DNA of 64,000 nucleotides from Pseudobdellovibrio sp031428275 (GTDB taxonomy: Bacteria > Bdellovibrionota > Bdellovibrionia > Bdellovibrionales > Bdellovibrionaceae): contig JANPPC010000009.1 of NCBI GenBank assembly GCA_031428275.1, positions 62,001 through 126,000 on the forward strand, in the 5' to 3' direction. The notes beneath the pieces are model-generated. The model was not told where the DNA came from and did no database searches. It saw only the letters and a list, made by a program, of their open reading frames with translations. How positions within the stretch are numbered: position 1 is the stretch's first letter; every line of letters begins with the position of its first letter. Both the position numbers and the translations under genes were made by a program. Positions 34,966-44,552 of the stretch are shown piece by piece.

Positions 34966-35234
34966 TTCTTTCCGAAGAACGCCAATTTCACTTGGCCCAC
35001 GTAGCCACTGATAAGGTTTGGGGCGACGATATTGCTGACTTCAGTGATGATGACATCGCTTTAAGAGCCGCACGCCAAGCCATTATGAATTATGTTAAAG
35101 AAGACATCGAGATCGATAAAAAAGCTCGCGAAAAAGTAGCCACTCTAAAAAGAGGGGTTATGGAAGGTACCCGCGAGTGGGATGTCATGTATCAAAAATA
35201 TTACGAAGAAGAGAGAGCTCGATATGGCAAATAA
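34962..35234 (+). CDS. DUF507 family protein (second of a pair)
   Basis: A 90-residue charged helical protein. Residues such as MILSEERQFHLAHVATDKVW, DIALRAARQAIMNYV and the Tyr-rich end WDVMYQKYYEEERARYGK fit DUF507. The start codon overlaps the stop of the first DUF507 gene (ATGA), and its own stop overlaps the GroES-like gene by 11 bases. The three are therefore very likely made from one transcript. Function unknown. Confidence 0.82.
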   Translation: MILSEERQFHLAHVATDKVWGDDIADFSDDDIALRAARQAIMNYVKEDIEIDKKAREKVATLKRGVMEGTREWDVMYQKYYEEERARYGK

Positions 35235-35823
35235 GAAAAAAACGCTGAAAGCAAAACCTAAAGCAAAACCAGTCGCTAAAAAAGTGGTAGCTAAAAAAGT
35301 GGTAGCGAAAAAGCCAATGAAGAAAACGGCTCCCGCAAAAAAGACGACCAAGAAGTTAGTTAAGCCTATTAAAAAAACTGCTAGCAAGTCTTTAGTGAAA
35401 AAAGCCTCAGCAAAAAAGACAGCTTCTAAGAAAGTTTCAGCAAAGAAACCAACTGCGAAAGTCGCAAAGAAACCAACTGCAGTCGTAAAACTAGCAAAAC
35501 TAGTTACAAAAACGAACGTTGATTATTCGAAAGCGATTACGCCTTTAGCAGATCGTATCGTCGTTCGCGTTGAAAGCCCAGAGCGCGTCACCGCGGGCGG
35601 TTTAATTATTCCGTCATCGGTTTCACAGGCTACCGGTTTTTTAAAAGCGACTGTTTTGGCAGTCGGCACGGGTGCCACAAACAAAAAAGGTATGCTTCGA
35701 CCACTCGATGTTAAAAATGGCGATACCGTTTTATTTGCAGACCATGCGGGCACAAAAGTAGAATTCAATTCTGAAGAACTTCAGATCATTCACGAATACG
35801 ATGTTATGGGAATTGTTCAGTAA
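35224..35823 (+). CDS. GroES-like chaperonin domain with lysine-rich N-terminal tail
   Basis: A 199-residue protein with two parts. Residues 1 to about 100 are Lys/Ala/Val-rich and repetitive (AKKVVAKKVVAKKPMKK), like the tail of histone H1. The last 100 residues are a complete Cpn10 domain: ITPLADRIVVRVESPERVTAGG (mobile-loop region after it, IIPSSVSQ), VLAVGTGATNKKG, GDTVLFADHAGTKVE and the ending EYDVMGIVQ. Normal GroES has about 95 residues and no tail. No groEL is adjacent. The tail suggests nucleic acid or polyanion binding, which is inference. ATG 35224 inside the DUF507 end is chosen; the in-frame ATG at 35182 lies deep in that gene. Confidence 0.85.
   Translation: MANKKKTLKAKPKAKPVAKKVVAKKVVAKKPMKKTAPAKKTTKKLVKPIKKTASKSLVKKASAKKTASKKVSAKKPTAKVAKKPTAVVKLAKLVTKTNVDYSKAITPLADRIVVRVESPERVTAGGLIIPSSVSQATGFLKATVLAVGTGATNKKGMLRPLDVKNGDTVLFADHAGTKVEFNSEELQIIHEYDVMGIVQ
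35275..35304 (+). repeat. 15-bp perfect tandem repeat in the lysine-rich tail
   Basis: GCTAAAAAAGTGGTA occurs twice in tandem (35275-35289, 35290-35304) and encodes AKKVVAKKVV. The A-rich exact copies could change in number between strains. Confidence 0.75.
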
Positions 35824-35866
35824 TTTTAGATTTAAAAATATTTTATAGTTAAGCAAAGGAAATATT

Positions 35867-37276
35867 ATGCGTTTATTAAGTTTACTTTTATTTTTCGTCG
35901 CTCAAAATGCGATGGCCTTATCAATCGATTGGGCTGGCGGCTACCGTATCGAGTATATCGAAATCGATCGCCCGACATTGGCGACTGAAAAAAATCGTAT
36001 GGCCTACGGTTTAAATTATCTTCACTTAGACCCAAAGATTGTTGCATCTGATGGCGTGAATATTGTTGGTCGTTTTGATTTATTCACAAACGATGTTAGT
36101 TCTTACCAGAATTCTCAATTAGGCTCAGTTATCGGTGGAGGTTTGCGCAGAGCGGGCACTAATAACGGACCGAATGTTACTTCTGAAACTCAAAATTCTT
36201 CGATTATGCGGATCAGCCAGTTGTATTTAAACGTTAATCAAGAATACGGCTCTTTGATTGCGGGTCGTGCACCGATTCAATTCGGTCTTGGCATGACTCA
36301 CAATGCGGGTCAAGGCGCTTTTGATCACTGGTATGATACAAAAGATATGATCGCTTACCGTTTTGTAATCGATAATTTATCGTTGATGCCTTTATGGGCT
36401 CGAGTTTCGCAAAAAGATTTTGGTCAAGGTGTTACAATTTCTGATCAAGCTTTAGTTTTAGAATACGATAATAAAGATAACCGCGCGAACGCCGGCGTAT
36501 TCTATCAATTGCGCAACAGCAGCATCGATTCAAATGATGCCCTGACATCTCCGGGTATCACAACTTTTCCGGCCGGTACAACCACAACGGGTGGCTGGTC
36601 AACAAAGCTAGTGAATCTTTATTTTGGCCGTGCTTGGGATAGTTTTCAATTTAAACTAGAAGCCAGCTTCTTAACTGGTGAAACAGGTTTAACAACTACT
36701 CTTGGCGAAAACATTAAATTTAATTCTTATGCGATTGCGGCTGAAATGGAATTTCCGGCGCAAGATACAGGTAAATGGGCATATGGTGTAAAGCTTGGTT
36801 TAGCGAGCGGTGATAACCCGACAACTGCGGGTGTTAACGAAGGTTACCAAATGGATCGCAACTATGATGTTGCAATGCTGTTATTCAATCAACGTATGGG
36901 TCAGCGCGATTTCTTAACAACGGGTATGACTCGCACAGATCCAACTTTAAGTGTTGGTAATGCAGCCGATGACGAAGCGATCGGAAATACGATTTATCTT
37001 TCTCCGACGATTAAGTATTTGTGGAATGAAAAGTTAGATATCAAAACAACGTTAACCTATGCTCAACTGATGGTGAATCCGACAAATTCAGTAGACTTCA
37101 GCAAAGACTTGGGTACAGAATTAGATATCGAAGTGATTTACAAGCCGCGTGAACGCGTTATTTGGTCGAATCAAGTCGGTGTTTTATTTCCGGGGTCGGC
37201 GTGGCAAGATGGTGCTTCGAACCTAGATAATAAGATCAACTTTGGATTAGCAACTAAAGCCGCCATCACCTTTTGA
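35867..37276 (+). CDS. Outer-membrane beta-barrel protein (porin-like)
   Basis: A 469-residue exported protein with a short signal peptide (MRLLSLLLFFVAQNAMA). Amphipathic beta strands with aromatic girdle residues alternate throughout, and the last residue is Phe (KAAITF), as expected for BAM-assembled barrels. IDWAGGYRIEY, SLIAGRAPIQFGLG and SPTIKYLWNEKLDIK resemble large porin-type barrels of Bdellovibrio. Specific cargo unknown. A strong terminator follows. Confidence 0.8.
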   Translation: MRLLSLLLFFVAQNAMALSIDWAGGYRIEYIEIDRPTLATEKNRMAYGLNYLHLDPKIVASDGVNIVGRFDLFTNDVSSYQNSQLGSVIGGGLRRAGTNNGPNVTSETQNSSIMRISQLYLNVNQEYGSLIAGRAPIQFGLGMTHNAGQGAFDHWYDTKDMIAYRFVIDNLSLMPLWARVSQKDFGQGVTISDQALVLEYDNKDNRANAGVFYQLRNSSIDSNDALTSPGITTFPAGTTTTGGWSTKLVNLYFGRAWDSFQFKLEASFLTGETGLTTTLGENIKFNSYAIAAEMEFPAQDTGKWAYGVKLGLASGDNPTTAGVNEGYQMDRNYDVAMLLFNQRMGQRDFLTTGMTRTDPTLSVGNAADDEAIGNTIYLSPTIKYLWNEKLDIKTTLTYAQLMVNPTNSVDFSKDLGTELDIEVIYKPRERVIWSNQVGVLFPGSAWQDGASNLDNKINFGLATKAAITF

Positions 37277-37349
37277 TTTCATTGTGATTGCAGCACGTAC
37301 GACAGCTTAGATTTCATCTAGACGCATTATAAAGCGGTGGTGAGCAGGG

Positions 37350-37382
37350 CCGGCGGGGGGTAACCCTCGCCGGATTTTTTTT
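37350..37382 (+). terminator. Rho-independent terminator after the porin-like gene
   Basis: CCGGCG plus GGG (37350-37358) pairs with CCC plus CGCCGG (37364-37373) around a short loop, followed by eight T residues. GC-rich stem and T tail make this a clear plus-strand terminator. Confidence 0.9.
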
Positions 37383-37395
37383 ATCTTTTTTCAAC

Positions 37396-38724
37396 TTACT
37401 GTCTGATTGGGGCGCCCATTCTTGTTCCGGTAGGGCTTGTTGTTGCCGTTCCCCATGTGACTCCATTATTACTATTTAAGGCGGGCGCTTGGCTATTTAC
37501 ACCGTTGCTATTTGATCTTGAGTCGCGGTTGTTTGTTGTGCCTGGTTGGTTAATCGTAGTACCGCTCGTTGTTGCTGCCGAATCTGCTTTGAAGTTCGTT
37601 AAGCTCTGTACATTAGCTAAGATGCGGTTCATATCTGTTAAGTAACTTGTACTGAAGTAGTTCTGTACTTCTGAACTTCCCGAGTCTTTAACGATGTTTG
37701 ATAGCGCTTCTTTGTATAAGCCCGCGTTGTTGATTAAAGCTTGGTGGCCCACTTGAGCTTGGTTATAAGCTGCGATTGATTCAGCAGATTTTTTTGATTT
37801 TGCTAAAGCATCGGCACTTTTGTAGTTTGAGTTGGCGGCTACGGCTGCCGCTACAGATGCGGCTTTTACGATGTCTAAAGTCTTTGTTTTTAAAAATGTA
37901 TAGTTTTCTGGAATTTTACTTTCTAGAGTGTTAACCAAATCTAGATTTTTTAATTTGTATTCAGTTAATTCTGCGCGCATTTGCACAGTTTCGGCTGTTT
38001 GACCCTGGCTGGCCTCGATGGCTACGATTCTTTCTTCGCGGGATTGAATCGTTGCGAAAGCTGTTTTTAAATCTTTTTCGATATTGGCTTTGAAGGCAGC
38101 TTCAACAACCTTTCCATCAACTTTATTCTTAGCTTTGAATTTAGAAAGAATACGCGTAAAGCCATCCGTTACACATTTTAATCTTTCTGGCTTGTCTTCA
38201 CATTTATCCGTCAGTTTTTCGACTTCAGCTGCAAAGCGCTCGTTGCGATCTTCTTGCGCGTCGACTAACGCTTGTTCTTTTTCTGTTTTAATACGCTCTT
38301 TTTCGGTTTCTTTTTCTTCACGTTCGCGTTCACGTCGTTCGGCAACTGTTTCTTCTTTCTTAACCTCTGATTTTTCAGCTAGCTTTTCAGCTTTTGGTGC
38401 AGCAGGTTTTGCTTCAGACATTTTATTCATGGCCGCAACTAAGCCATCGATGTCTTTTGAATTTCCTGAGTATTTAAATGGTTCGCAGCCTTCTGTACAG
38501 GTGATTTGTACGACGCGTGCTTCGGTTTCTGGCTTGGCTTTTTCTGCCGCAGAAGTAATGATGATGACTTTGCCCTTTGTTTCAATGCTAGGCGCGGCCG
38601 TCGAAGACATGTCAATTGAACCAACGATGCTTGACGAGATGCTAAAGTAGTATTGACTGCCTAATGCAGCTACTAAAGCGGTAGATAAGATCCACTTGTT
38701 TGTTTGTTTCGAGAAAGTTTTCAT
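37396..38724 (-). CDS. Secreted or periplasmic coiled-coil protein of unknown function
   Basis: A 442-residue protein with an N-terminal hydrophobic segment (about 10-32; signal or anchor). Residues about 100-175 are almost entirely Lys/Glu/Arg (AERREREREEKETEKERIK), a long charged coiled coil or single alpha-helix. A second helical part follows and an Asn/Ser/Thr/Gly-rich tail. Two Cys pairs (TCTEGC, KCEDKPERLKC) could form disulfides. ATG 38724 is chosen because CGGAGG precedes it by a good distance and the upstream in-frame ATG at 38751 lacks one. Family not recognised. Confidence 0.75.
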   Translation of the reverse strand: MKTFSKQTNKWILSTALVAALGSQYYFSISSSIVGSIDMSSTAAPSIETKGKVIIITSAAEKAKPETEARVVQITCTEGCEPFKYSGNSKDIDGLVAAMNKMSEAKPAAPKAEKLAEKSEVKKEETVAERREREREEKETEKERIKTEKEQALVDAQEDRNERFAAEVEKLTDKCEDKPERLKCVTDGFTRILSKFKAKNKVDGKVVEAAFKANIEKDLKTAFATIQSREERIVAIEASQGQTAETVQMRAELTEYKLKNLDLVNTLESKIPENYTFLKTKTLDIVKAASVAAAVAANSNYKSADALAKSKKSAESIAAYNQAQVGHQALINNAGLYKEALSNIVKDSGSSEVQNYFSTSYLTDMNRILANVQSLTNFKADSAATTSGTTINQPGTTNNRDSRSNSNGVNSQAPALNSNNGVTWGTATTSPTGTRMGAPIRQ

Positions 38725-39029
38725 AAAGCCTCCGTTGGTATACCTATACAAAGCGAAGCGTAGGCCAAGTCTTAGTATGGAACGAATGTTGTAAGTAGTT
38801 GAAATTGAAGGCGAATCCAGCGAATCAAAAACGTATCGAACTGAAATCGTTGTGTAACTTCTGGTAATTCAAAATGGGACTGTTTGAATACCGAGCGAAA
38901 TCAGTTACTTAGTTCGCAAAAAACGCATCTGTTCTATTCTGAGACGGTGACCGAAGTCGCAGCCGTTTACGTCTAATTATGGGGCGCGCTGACTTCCCAA
39001 TGCTCTGCGATTCTGGCACATATTTTAGA
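38725..39029. other. 305-base divergent intergenic region
   Basis: Between the secreted coiled-coil gene (minus) and kamA (plus). It should hold both promoters. I see no strong hairpin, repeat or RNA gene. If kamA started at the earlier in-frame ATG at 38979, the right end would be coding. Confidence 0.45.
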
Positions 39030-40232
39030 ATGAAAATGAAGTTCGAACCCTCGCCCAGACCCGATCATGTCACGCCTGAACAATGGCATGATTGGTCTTG
39101 GCAGTTAAGATCGTCGTTAAAATCACACGAAGATTATGCGAAGTTCTTTCAGCTGCACGAAACAGAGATCAATGCGTTTGAAAAGGGTCAGCAGTTATTC
39201 AATGTTCGATCGACTCCTTATTACGCAAGTCTAGCCTCGCGTACGAACCATTTAGATCCCATTCGCCGAATTTTAACTCCGCATGAAAAAGAACTTTACG
39301 ATCCGAAGCAAGCGCAGTTAGACCCTTTAGGAGAGCGTAAAGCTTCGAACAATCCGGTAACGCGAATTATTCATCGGTACTCAGACCGCGTATTATTTTT
39401 AATTACCGATATTTGTAGCGTCTATTGCCGCTACTGCACGCGAAAACATTTTACCGGCGCCGATCAAGCTTTTATTAAGCAAAGCGAATACGAACAAGCT
39501 TTAGATTATATTCGAAATACGCCGGGTCTGCGTGAGGTGATTTTATCGGGCGGAGACCCTTTGACAATCTCTGACGGGCAATTAGACCGAGTGCTTACAG
39601 ATTTACGTAAAATCGATCATGTCGAAATTATTAGAATAGGTACGCGCATGCCGGTGGTAGCGCCAATGCGTATCACGCAAAAGTTGGTCGATATTATTCG
39701 TAAAGCGAAGCCGGTCTTTTTGATGACTCACTTTAATCACCCACGGGAATTAACCGCCGAAGCGGCCGAAGCCATCGAACGCTTGGTTGATCATGGTATT
39801 CCGGTGATGAACCAAATGGTGCTTTTAAACGGCGTGAACAACCATGCGGCAATTGTGCAGGCTCTTTCTCGTCGATTGCTTTATCTGCGCGCAAAACCTT
39901 ACTATATGTTTCAATGCGATCCCTCGATAGGTACCGATTATTTACGAACCAGCATCGAGAATTCCTTGCAAATACAAAAAGAGCTTTGGGGGCATTTGTC
40001 GGGGTTGGCAATTCCACAGTTATCTGTTGATATTCCTAATGGTGGAGGTAAAACCTCTTACGTTCCGAATTTTGAAAAATCGGTCTCGTCTGAAAAGCGA
40101 GAGTACGTAGGCTTTGACGGTGTTAGTGCTGAATACATTAACCCCGAAGCAAGCCAGATCGTGCAACCCGCAGATTACGAAACTTATTTAGCCGAATGGA
40201 ATCAACTCCGTCAGGCAAAAATTAAAAACTAA
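39030..40232 (+). CDS. kamA: Lysine 2,3-aminomutase family radical SAM enzyme
   Basis: PLP- and SAM-dependent aminomutase of about 400 residues. CSVYCRYCTRKHF is the CX3CX2C cluster motif, with ILSGGDPLTISDGQ (GGDP) and RIGTRMPVVAPMRIT. The VDIPNGGGK segment near the C-terminus is typical of KamA for PLP binding. KamA starts lysine fermentation or beta-lysine synthesis; short homologues (EpmB) act on EF-P. The length fits KamA better. No ablB, epmA or kamDE is beside it. Start uncertain: an in-frame ATG exists at 38979, but similarity to the family begins near FEPSPRPDHV. Confidence 0.87.
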   Translation: MKMKFEPSPRPDHVTPEQWHDWSWQLRSSLKSHEDYAKFFQLHETEINAFEKGQQLFNVRSTPYYASLASRTNHLDPIRRILTPHEKELYDPKQAQLDPLGERKASNNPVTRIIHRYSDRVLFLITDICSVYCRYCTRKHFTGADQAFIKQSEYEQALDYIRNTPGLREVILSGGDPLTISDGQLDRVLTDLRKIDHVEIIRIGTRMPVVAPMRITQKLVDIIRKAKPVFLMTHFNHPRELTAEAAEAIERLVDHGIPVMNQMVLLNGVNNHAAIVQALSRRLLYLRAKPYYMFQCDPSIGTDYLRTSIENSLQIQKELWGHLSGLAIPQLSVDIPNGGGKTSYVPNFEKSVSSEKREYVGFDGVSAEYINPEASQIVQPADYETYLAEWNQLRQAKIKN

Positions 40233-40245
40233 AGGAAGACCAAAT

Positions 40246-40851
40246 ATGAAACAAACGATCGTAACTATGTTAGTCGCTACAATAGCAACTATGACTTTAT
40301 CTACCGTTGCATTCGCTCAACGTCCAAAAATGACGACGCAATCTGCGCCGGCGCAGTCGTATACGCCGTCGTATGCACCGTCGTACTCGTTACGTGCGGA
40401 TAACGACTTAACGGCATTGGTTGGCTTAACTGGCGGAGCTATCAATATTGGTGTCGACTACGCACGCATGATGAACAGCACATACGGTGCTGGTGGCTAT
40501 TTCTTTTTTCAAACTTCGAAAGACAAAAACAATTCTCCTATCGTAACGCAAATTATGTCTTTTGGTGGTCTAATGAAAATAAACTTACTTGAAGCAAACG
40601 GAGTAAAAGTTTACGTTGCGCCAGGTGCCGGTATTACTTTAGTTAAAGACGGCTCTGTTAATTCAGCGGGTGCTAAATCTGACGAAACAGTTATTGGCCC
40701 CGTTTGGAAAATGGGCGTGCAATTTAAGTTAGCTCAAAATTTTTCACTAGGTTTAGAATCAACCACTTTCGGAAACTTCTTTAATGATAACATTTCGATG
40801 AGTACGAGCGCATTTCAGTATTACTCGGTAGCGATGGGTTTTGCGTTTTAA
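40246..40851 (+). CDS. Small outer-membrane beta-barrel protein
   Basis: A 201-residue exported protein (signal ending STVAFA). A short low-complexity linker is encoded by a 12-bp repeat at 40357-40388 (SYTPSYAPSYS). A predicted eight-strand barrel (GGAINIGVDYARMM, VYVAPGAGITLV, FSLGLESTTFG) ends in Phe (MGFAF). Family: outer-membrane beta-barrel domain of the OmpA/OmpW fold type. A good ribosome binding site (AAGGAAG) lies 13 bases after kamA, so the genes may be cotranscribed. Confidence 0.78.
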   Translation: MKQTIVTMLVATIATMTLSTVAFAQRPKMTTQSAPAQSYTPSYAPSYSLRADNDLTALVGLTGGAINIGVDYARMMNSTYGAGGYFFFQTSKDKNNSPIVTQIMSFGGLMKINLLEANGVKVYVAPGAGITLVKDGSVNSAGAKSDETVIGPVWKMGVQFKLAQNFSLGLESTTFGNFFNDNISMSTSAFQYYSVAMGFAF

Positions 40852-40859
40852 TTTTCGAA

Positions 40860-43145
40860 TTACATTTTTTCAAGTCGTGCGTACTTAGCTACAAACTTCT
40901 TGATTGTGTTATCTTGAAATAAAACACTAATTTTTAGATTGTCGCCGGCGCCCTCAGTCGCAAAAATTGATCCGGCTCCGAAAGTAGGGTGTCGAACGCG
41001 CTGACCTTTTTCGTAGCCGCTTGATTTTGTAACTTGAAACGAAGACTCGTCTTGCGAATAATCATCTGAATAGCTGGTTTGTGCGTAATCATCGAAGCTG
41101 TTTTCTTTTTTACCATAGCCTGCCGAACCAAATCGGTTAGCCCCCGCACTAGCAAAGCGGGGAGTGTTACCAGAAAACACGGCTGAAGAAAATTCGGTTA
41201 ATTCTTTTGGAATTTCTTTTAGAAAACGCGATGGCGGATTCATTTGCTCTTGACCCCATACGCGACGAATCTTCGTATGAGTCATCCAAAGCTTTTGGCG
41301 AGCCCGGGTCATACCAACGTAGGCTAAACGGCGCTCTTCTTCAATATCATCAGGGTTTTCTTGATCGCCTCGGCTTGACGGAAATAGGTTTTCTTCGCAG
41401 CCGACAATAAAAACGTAAGGGTATTCTAAACCTTTAGAAATATGCATCGTCATCATCGTAATTGAGTTCACTGAACCGTCTACCTGATCTTGGTCTGATG
41501 CTAAGGTCATTTCTTCTAAGTAATTTGATAGAGTCGCTTCTTCACCGCGTTCGTGTTCGAACTGTGCCATGGCATTATCGAGCTCTTCTAAGTTTTCAAT
41601 GCGGGCTTCGGCTTCGGGCGTGTCTTCTTTTTTCAGGTTAGCAACGTATTCAGTTTTCTCTAAGACGATCGAATAAAATTGCGAAATACTGAAAGCTTTT
41701 TGCTGCGAGATAAGATCTTCGATTAAATCGCTGAAGCGTCTTAATTTTGAAGTTGTGCCTGCATTGAAAGTTTTTTCGTTGATTGCGATCTGAATCACTT
41801 CAAACAATGAAATGCGACGTTCGTTGGCTGTAGCTTCTAAAGTTTCAACGGTTGTTTTACCCAAGCCACGCGCGGGCACATTAATAATACGTTTAAGTGC
41901 AATGTCGTCGCGAAAGTTCATTGAAAGACGAAGGTAGGCTAAAACGTCTTTAACCTCAGCGCGTTCGTAGAAACGAATGCCACCAATTAAACGATAAGGT
42001 AGGGCCAAAGCACGTAACTGTTCTTCTAAAACGCGTGACTGCGCATTCGTGCGGTAAAAAATAGCGTAATCATTCAGATTACTTTCGCCTGAATCAGTCA
42101 TACCTTGAATCTGTTTCGCGACAAAACGAGCTTCATCGTATTCGTTGCGTTCTTCGCGCACCTGAATCAGCGCGCCATTTGGGTTGCTCGTAAATAATGT
42201 TTTTTCTTTACGTTGGGTATTATTTGCAATGACTTTTGTAGCCGCGGTTACGATATTACTGGTCGAGCGGTAATTCTCTTCAAGTTTGACGATGACTGCT
42301 TCGGGAAAGTCTTTTTCGAAGTCTAAGATATTTGTTATATCGGCTCCGCGCCACGAATAAATAGACTGATCTTCATCACCAACCACACATAAATTACGGT
42401 GAGCTTTCGCTAGTAGCTGCACCAATAAATACTGAATGTGATTTGTATCTTGATACTCGTCGACCATAATGTAACGAAATTTATTTTGATACTGCTCTAG
42501 TAGCGCCGGATACATTCTAAATAGTTCGTATGTCTTAACCAGTAAATCATCGAAGTCGACGGCATTAGCTCGCTTCATCTCTTCTTCGTATCGCGTGTAC
42601 ACTTCTAGTGATTTCGGATCCATTGTGAACATCGCCGATTTGCTGCTAGACTTCAGGGCTTCTGGTAGTAAGCCCTTCATCTTCGCACCGCCAATGCGCG
42701 ATTGAAAGTTTTTAGCAGGAAACATTTTATCATTAATGTCTAATGCGCCCATCACGCGTTTAATCATCGCCAGCTGGTCGCCTGAATCGTAAATGGTAAA
42801 TGGTTTTTTATAATCTAAAAGATCAATATGTTTTCTTAAGATGCGTACGCAAAAGGAGTGAAATGTACTAACCCACATATCGCGCGTAACCGGAATATCT
42901 AAGTCACTTAACAATTTGTAAATTCGGTGTTCCATTTCTTTTGCGGCTTTATTCGTAAACGTAACGCAAAGAATTTCATCGGTAGAACCCGCACCCGAGG
43001 CAACGATGTTAGCCATTCGGTGAGTTAACACACGCGTCTTTCCAGATCCGGCTCCGGCAAGAATTAATACAGGACCGTCTAAAGTTTCGACGGCTTTTTT
43101 CTGAGGCGGATTTAATTGGTGTGTAATGGTTTCATGTGAATTCAT
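40860..43145 (-). CDS. uvrD: UvrD/PcrA-family 3'-5' DNA helicase
   Basis: Superfamily 1A helicase of about 761 residues for DNA repair and replication-fork processing. Visible motifs are QLNPPQKKAVETLDGPVLIL, Walker A GAGSGKTR, VDEYQDTNHIQ (II), GDEDQSIYSWRGAD (III), the ENYRSTSNI block and MTMHISKGLEYPYVFIVG (V). VGMTRARQKL is motif VI. The C-terminal 60 residues (RVRHPTFGAGSIF) match the PcrA tudor-like domain that binds RNA polymerase. ATG 43145 is chosen for homology to PcrA; the ORF extends to 43166 without a better ribosome binding site. Confidence 0.94.
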   Translation of the reverse strand: MNSHETITHQLNPPQKKAVETLDGPVLILAGAGSGKTRVLTHRMANIVASGAGSTDEILCVTFTNKAAKEMEHRIYKLLSDLDIPVTRDMWVSTFHSFCVRILRKHIDLLDYKKPFTIYDSGDQLAMIKRVMGALDINDKMFPAKNFQSRIGGAKMKGLLPEALKSSSKSAMFTMDPKSLEVYTRYEEEMKRANAVDFDDLLVKTYELFRMYPALLEQYQNKFRYIMVDEYQDTNHIQYLLVQLLAKAHRNLCVVGDEDQSIYSWRGADITNILDFEKDFPEAVIVKLEENYRSTSNIVTAATKVIANNTQRKEKTLFTSNPNGALIQVREERNEYDEARFVAKQIQGMTDSGESNLNDYAIFYRTNAQSRVLEEQLRALALPYRLIGGIRFYERAEVKDVLAYLRLSMNFRDDIALKRIINVPARGLGKTTVETLEATANERRISLFEVIQIAINEKTFNAGTTSKLRRFSDLIEDLISQQKAFSISQFYSIVLEKTEYVANLKKEDTPEAEARIENLEELDNAMAQFEHERGEEATLSNYLEEMTLASDQDQVDGSVNSITMMTMHISKGLEYPYVFIVGCEENLFPSSRGDQENPDDIEEERRLAYVGMTRARQKLWMTHTKIRRVWGQEQMNPPSRFLKEIPKELTEFSSAVFSGNTPRFASAGANRFGSAGYGKKENSFDDYAQTSYSDDYSQDESSFQVTKSSGYEKGQRVRHPTFGAGSIFATEGAGDNLKISVLFQDNTIKKFVAKYARLEKM

Positions 43146-43232
43146 TGAACCCACATAAATACCCATAAAAATTGAGATTTTCGACGAAATACTCTATGTT
43201 TAACGCAGTCCAATATAGCACTCGGGGGAGTC

Positions 43233-44552
43233 ATGCTAGGGGTTTCAAAAGCACAAATTATTTTTGTTATGTTTGCCTTTCTGGCGACATCTTGTGATCG
43301 GAAATCGGCCGTGCAACAGGCAACTGGCGACGTACAAGTACAAATAGGTGTTCAAACATCAGCCAATGATTATTCGTTACAAAAAGTGAATTTAACTGGA
43401 ATTAGCGACCTGAAAGAAGTTGCGGGCCGTTACGCAAAATTTTTCTATTCACCGGGCGCGCAAGATAATCAGCTGATAGGTTCCGCTCCGCGCGCAAACT
43501 TTATCCGTGTGGGTTCATTTTTTGTTCCGACCGATTTGATTTCGATGCAGATGGCGACGATTTATTATCACATGCAGAGACTTGCATTGTTTGATGAGTT
43601 GGTCGGCGCGCGTGGCCTTCATCAATGGCCGCGTTCAGTTGGGATAGAGACTCAGATAATCGACGAAGACGGGGCTTCACTTAACAATGCTTTTTATAAC
43701 GGGCAAACCGATTCAATGATGTTCGTACCATTTACCAATCCAGAACTTCCGATCGCGATGAATGCCGGTATTATCGCGCACGAACATTTTCATTCTTTGT
43801 TTTACAAGATAGTCATGCGTCCAGCGGTCGAAGCTAAGAAAATTCGTTCAAATCGAACTTCGTTACACGCCGAAGAGCGTGCGCGCGACAAGGCGATCTT
43901 GTTCGAAAAGCCAATCAAAATGCAAAATCAAGAAGTGACAGTGGCCGAGCGTGCGCAGTTATTTAACGAGACCTACCTGCGCGGAATGAATGAAGGCTTG
44001 GCTGACTTTTGGGGATGGTTATACACAAGCGATGCTGAGTTTATTCGTTGGTCGTTACCGGCCATGACTGAATCACGTAGTTTAAACCTACCCGAAGATT
44101 CTTATGGTTATTACGAAACAAATGGTAATCTTACTTCCCGCGTGAGTTCTCACCTGGCTGGTTCGACAAATGTGCGCGTAGGCTTAGCCAAGTACGCCTA
44201 CACGATAGCGACGCCTTATGCGCGTTTTTTAAAGCAGTTTACGGTTATGCAAGCTGATAATAAAGCTATAAGCATTGACGAGGCTAAAACTAAAATGGCT
44301 TCAATCGTTCTTAGCTATATCAAAAGTCTCGGGGCGCAGTTTGTAAGTTTAAAAGCAGAAGAAACTCTACATACGGGTTCACTTTTTAATTTTGTTGCCG
44401 AGCAGATGCAAAAAGAAAAAAGCAATCTAAGTCTAGACACGAAAGATTGCGAATTTTTATTGAAATATATAAACAAAGAAGTAACTGAAGATAAAAAAAT
44501 TAACGTCTGCGATACGCAGACCGAAACTGTCACAATTTTAAATAATCGATGA
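43233..44552 (+). CDS. Lipoprotein with HEXXH zinc-protease motif
   Basis: A 439-residue predicted lipoprotein (signal ending FLATSC). A gluzincin-like signature is visible: GIIAHEHFHSLFY (HEXXH) about two fifths along, then NEGLADFWGWLY about 80 residues later, which could supply the third zinc ligand Glu. No named family is recognised. A GGGGAG ribosome binding site precedes the ATG. It overlaps the next barrel gene by 4 bases (ATGA), suggesting a surface or periplasmic protease paired with an outer-membrane partner. Proteolytic activity is inferred from the motif only. Confidence 0.75.
   Translation: MLGVSKAQIIFVMFAFLATSCDRKSAVQQATGDVQVQIGVQTSANDYSLQKVNLTGISDLKEVAGRYAKFFYSPGAQDNQLIGSAPRANFIRVGSFFVPTDLISMQMATIYYHMQRLALFDELVGARGLHQWPRSVGIETQIIDEDGASLNNAFYNGQTDSMMFVPFTNPELPIAMNAGIIAHEHFHSLFYKIVMRPAVEAKKIRSNRTSLHAEERARDKAILFEKPIKMQNQEVTVAERAQLFNETYLRGMNEGLADFWGWLYTSDAEFIRWSLPAMTESRSLNLPEDSYGYYETNGNLTSRVSSHLAGSTNVRVGLAKYAYTIATPYARFLKQFTVMQADNKAISIDEAKTKMASIVLSYIKSLGAQFVSLKAEETLHTGSLFNFVAEQMQKEKSNLSLDTKDCEFLLKYINKEVTEDKKINVCDTQTETVTILNNR

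Noticed and set aside
35145..35387. 80-codon minus-strand frame opposite the lysine-rich tail
   Set aside because: Phe/Ala-rich hydrophobic frame is the complement of Lys codons, not a membrane protein.
38084..38650. 188-codon plus-strand frame opposite the charged coiled-coil protein
   Set aside because: A Ser/Phe/Arg-rich shadow of the Lys/Glu-rich gene on the minus strand; no ribosome binding site.
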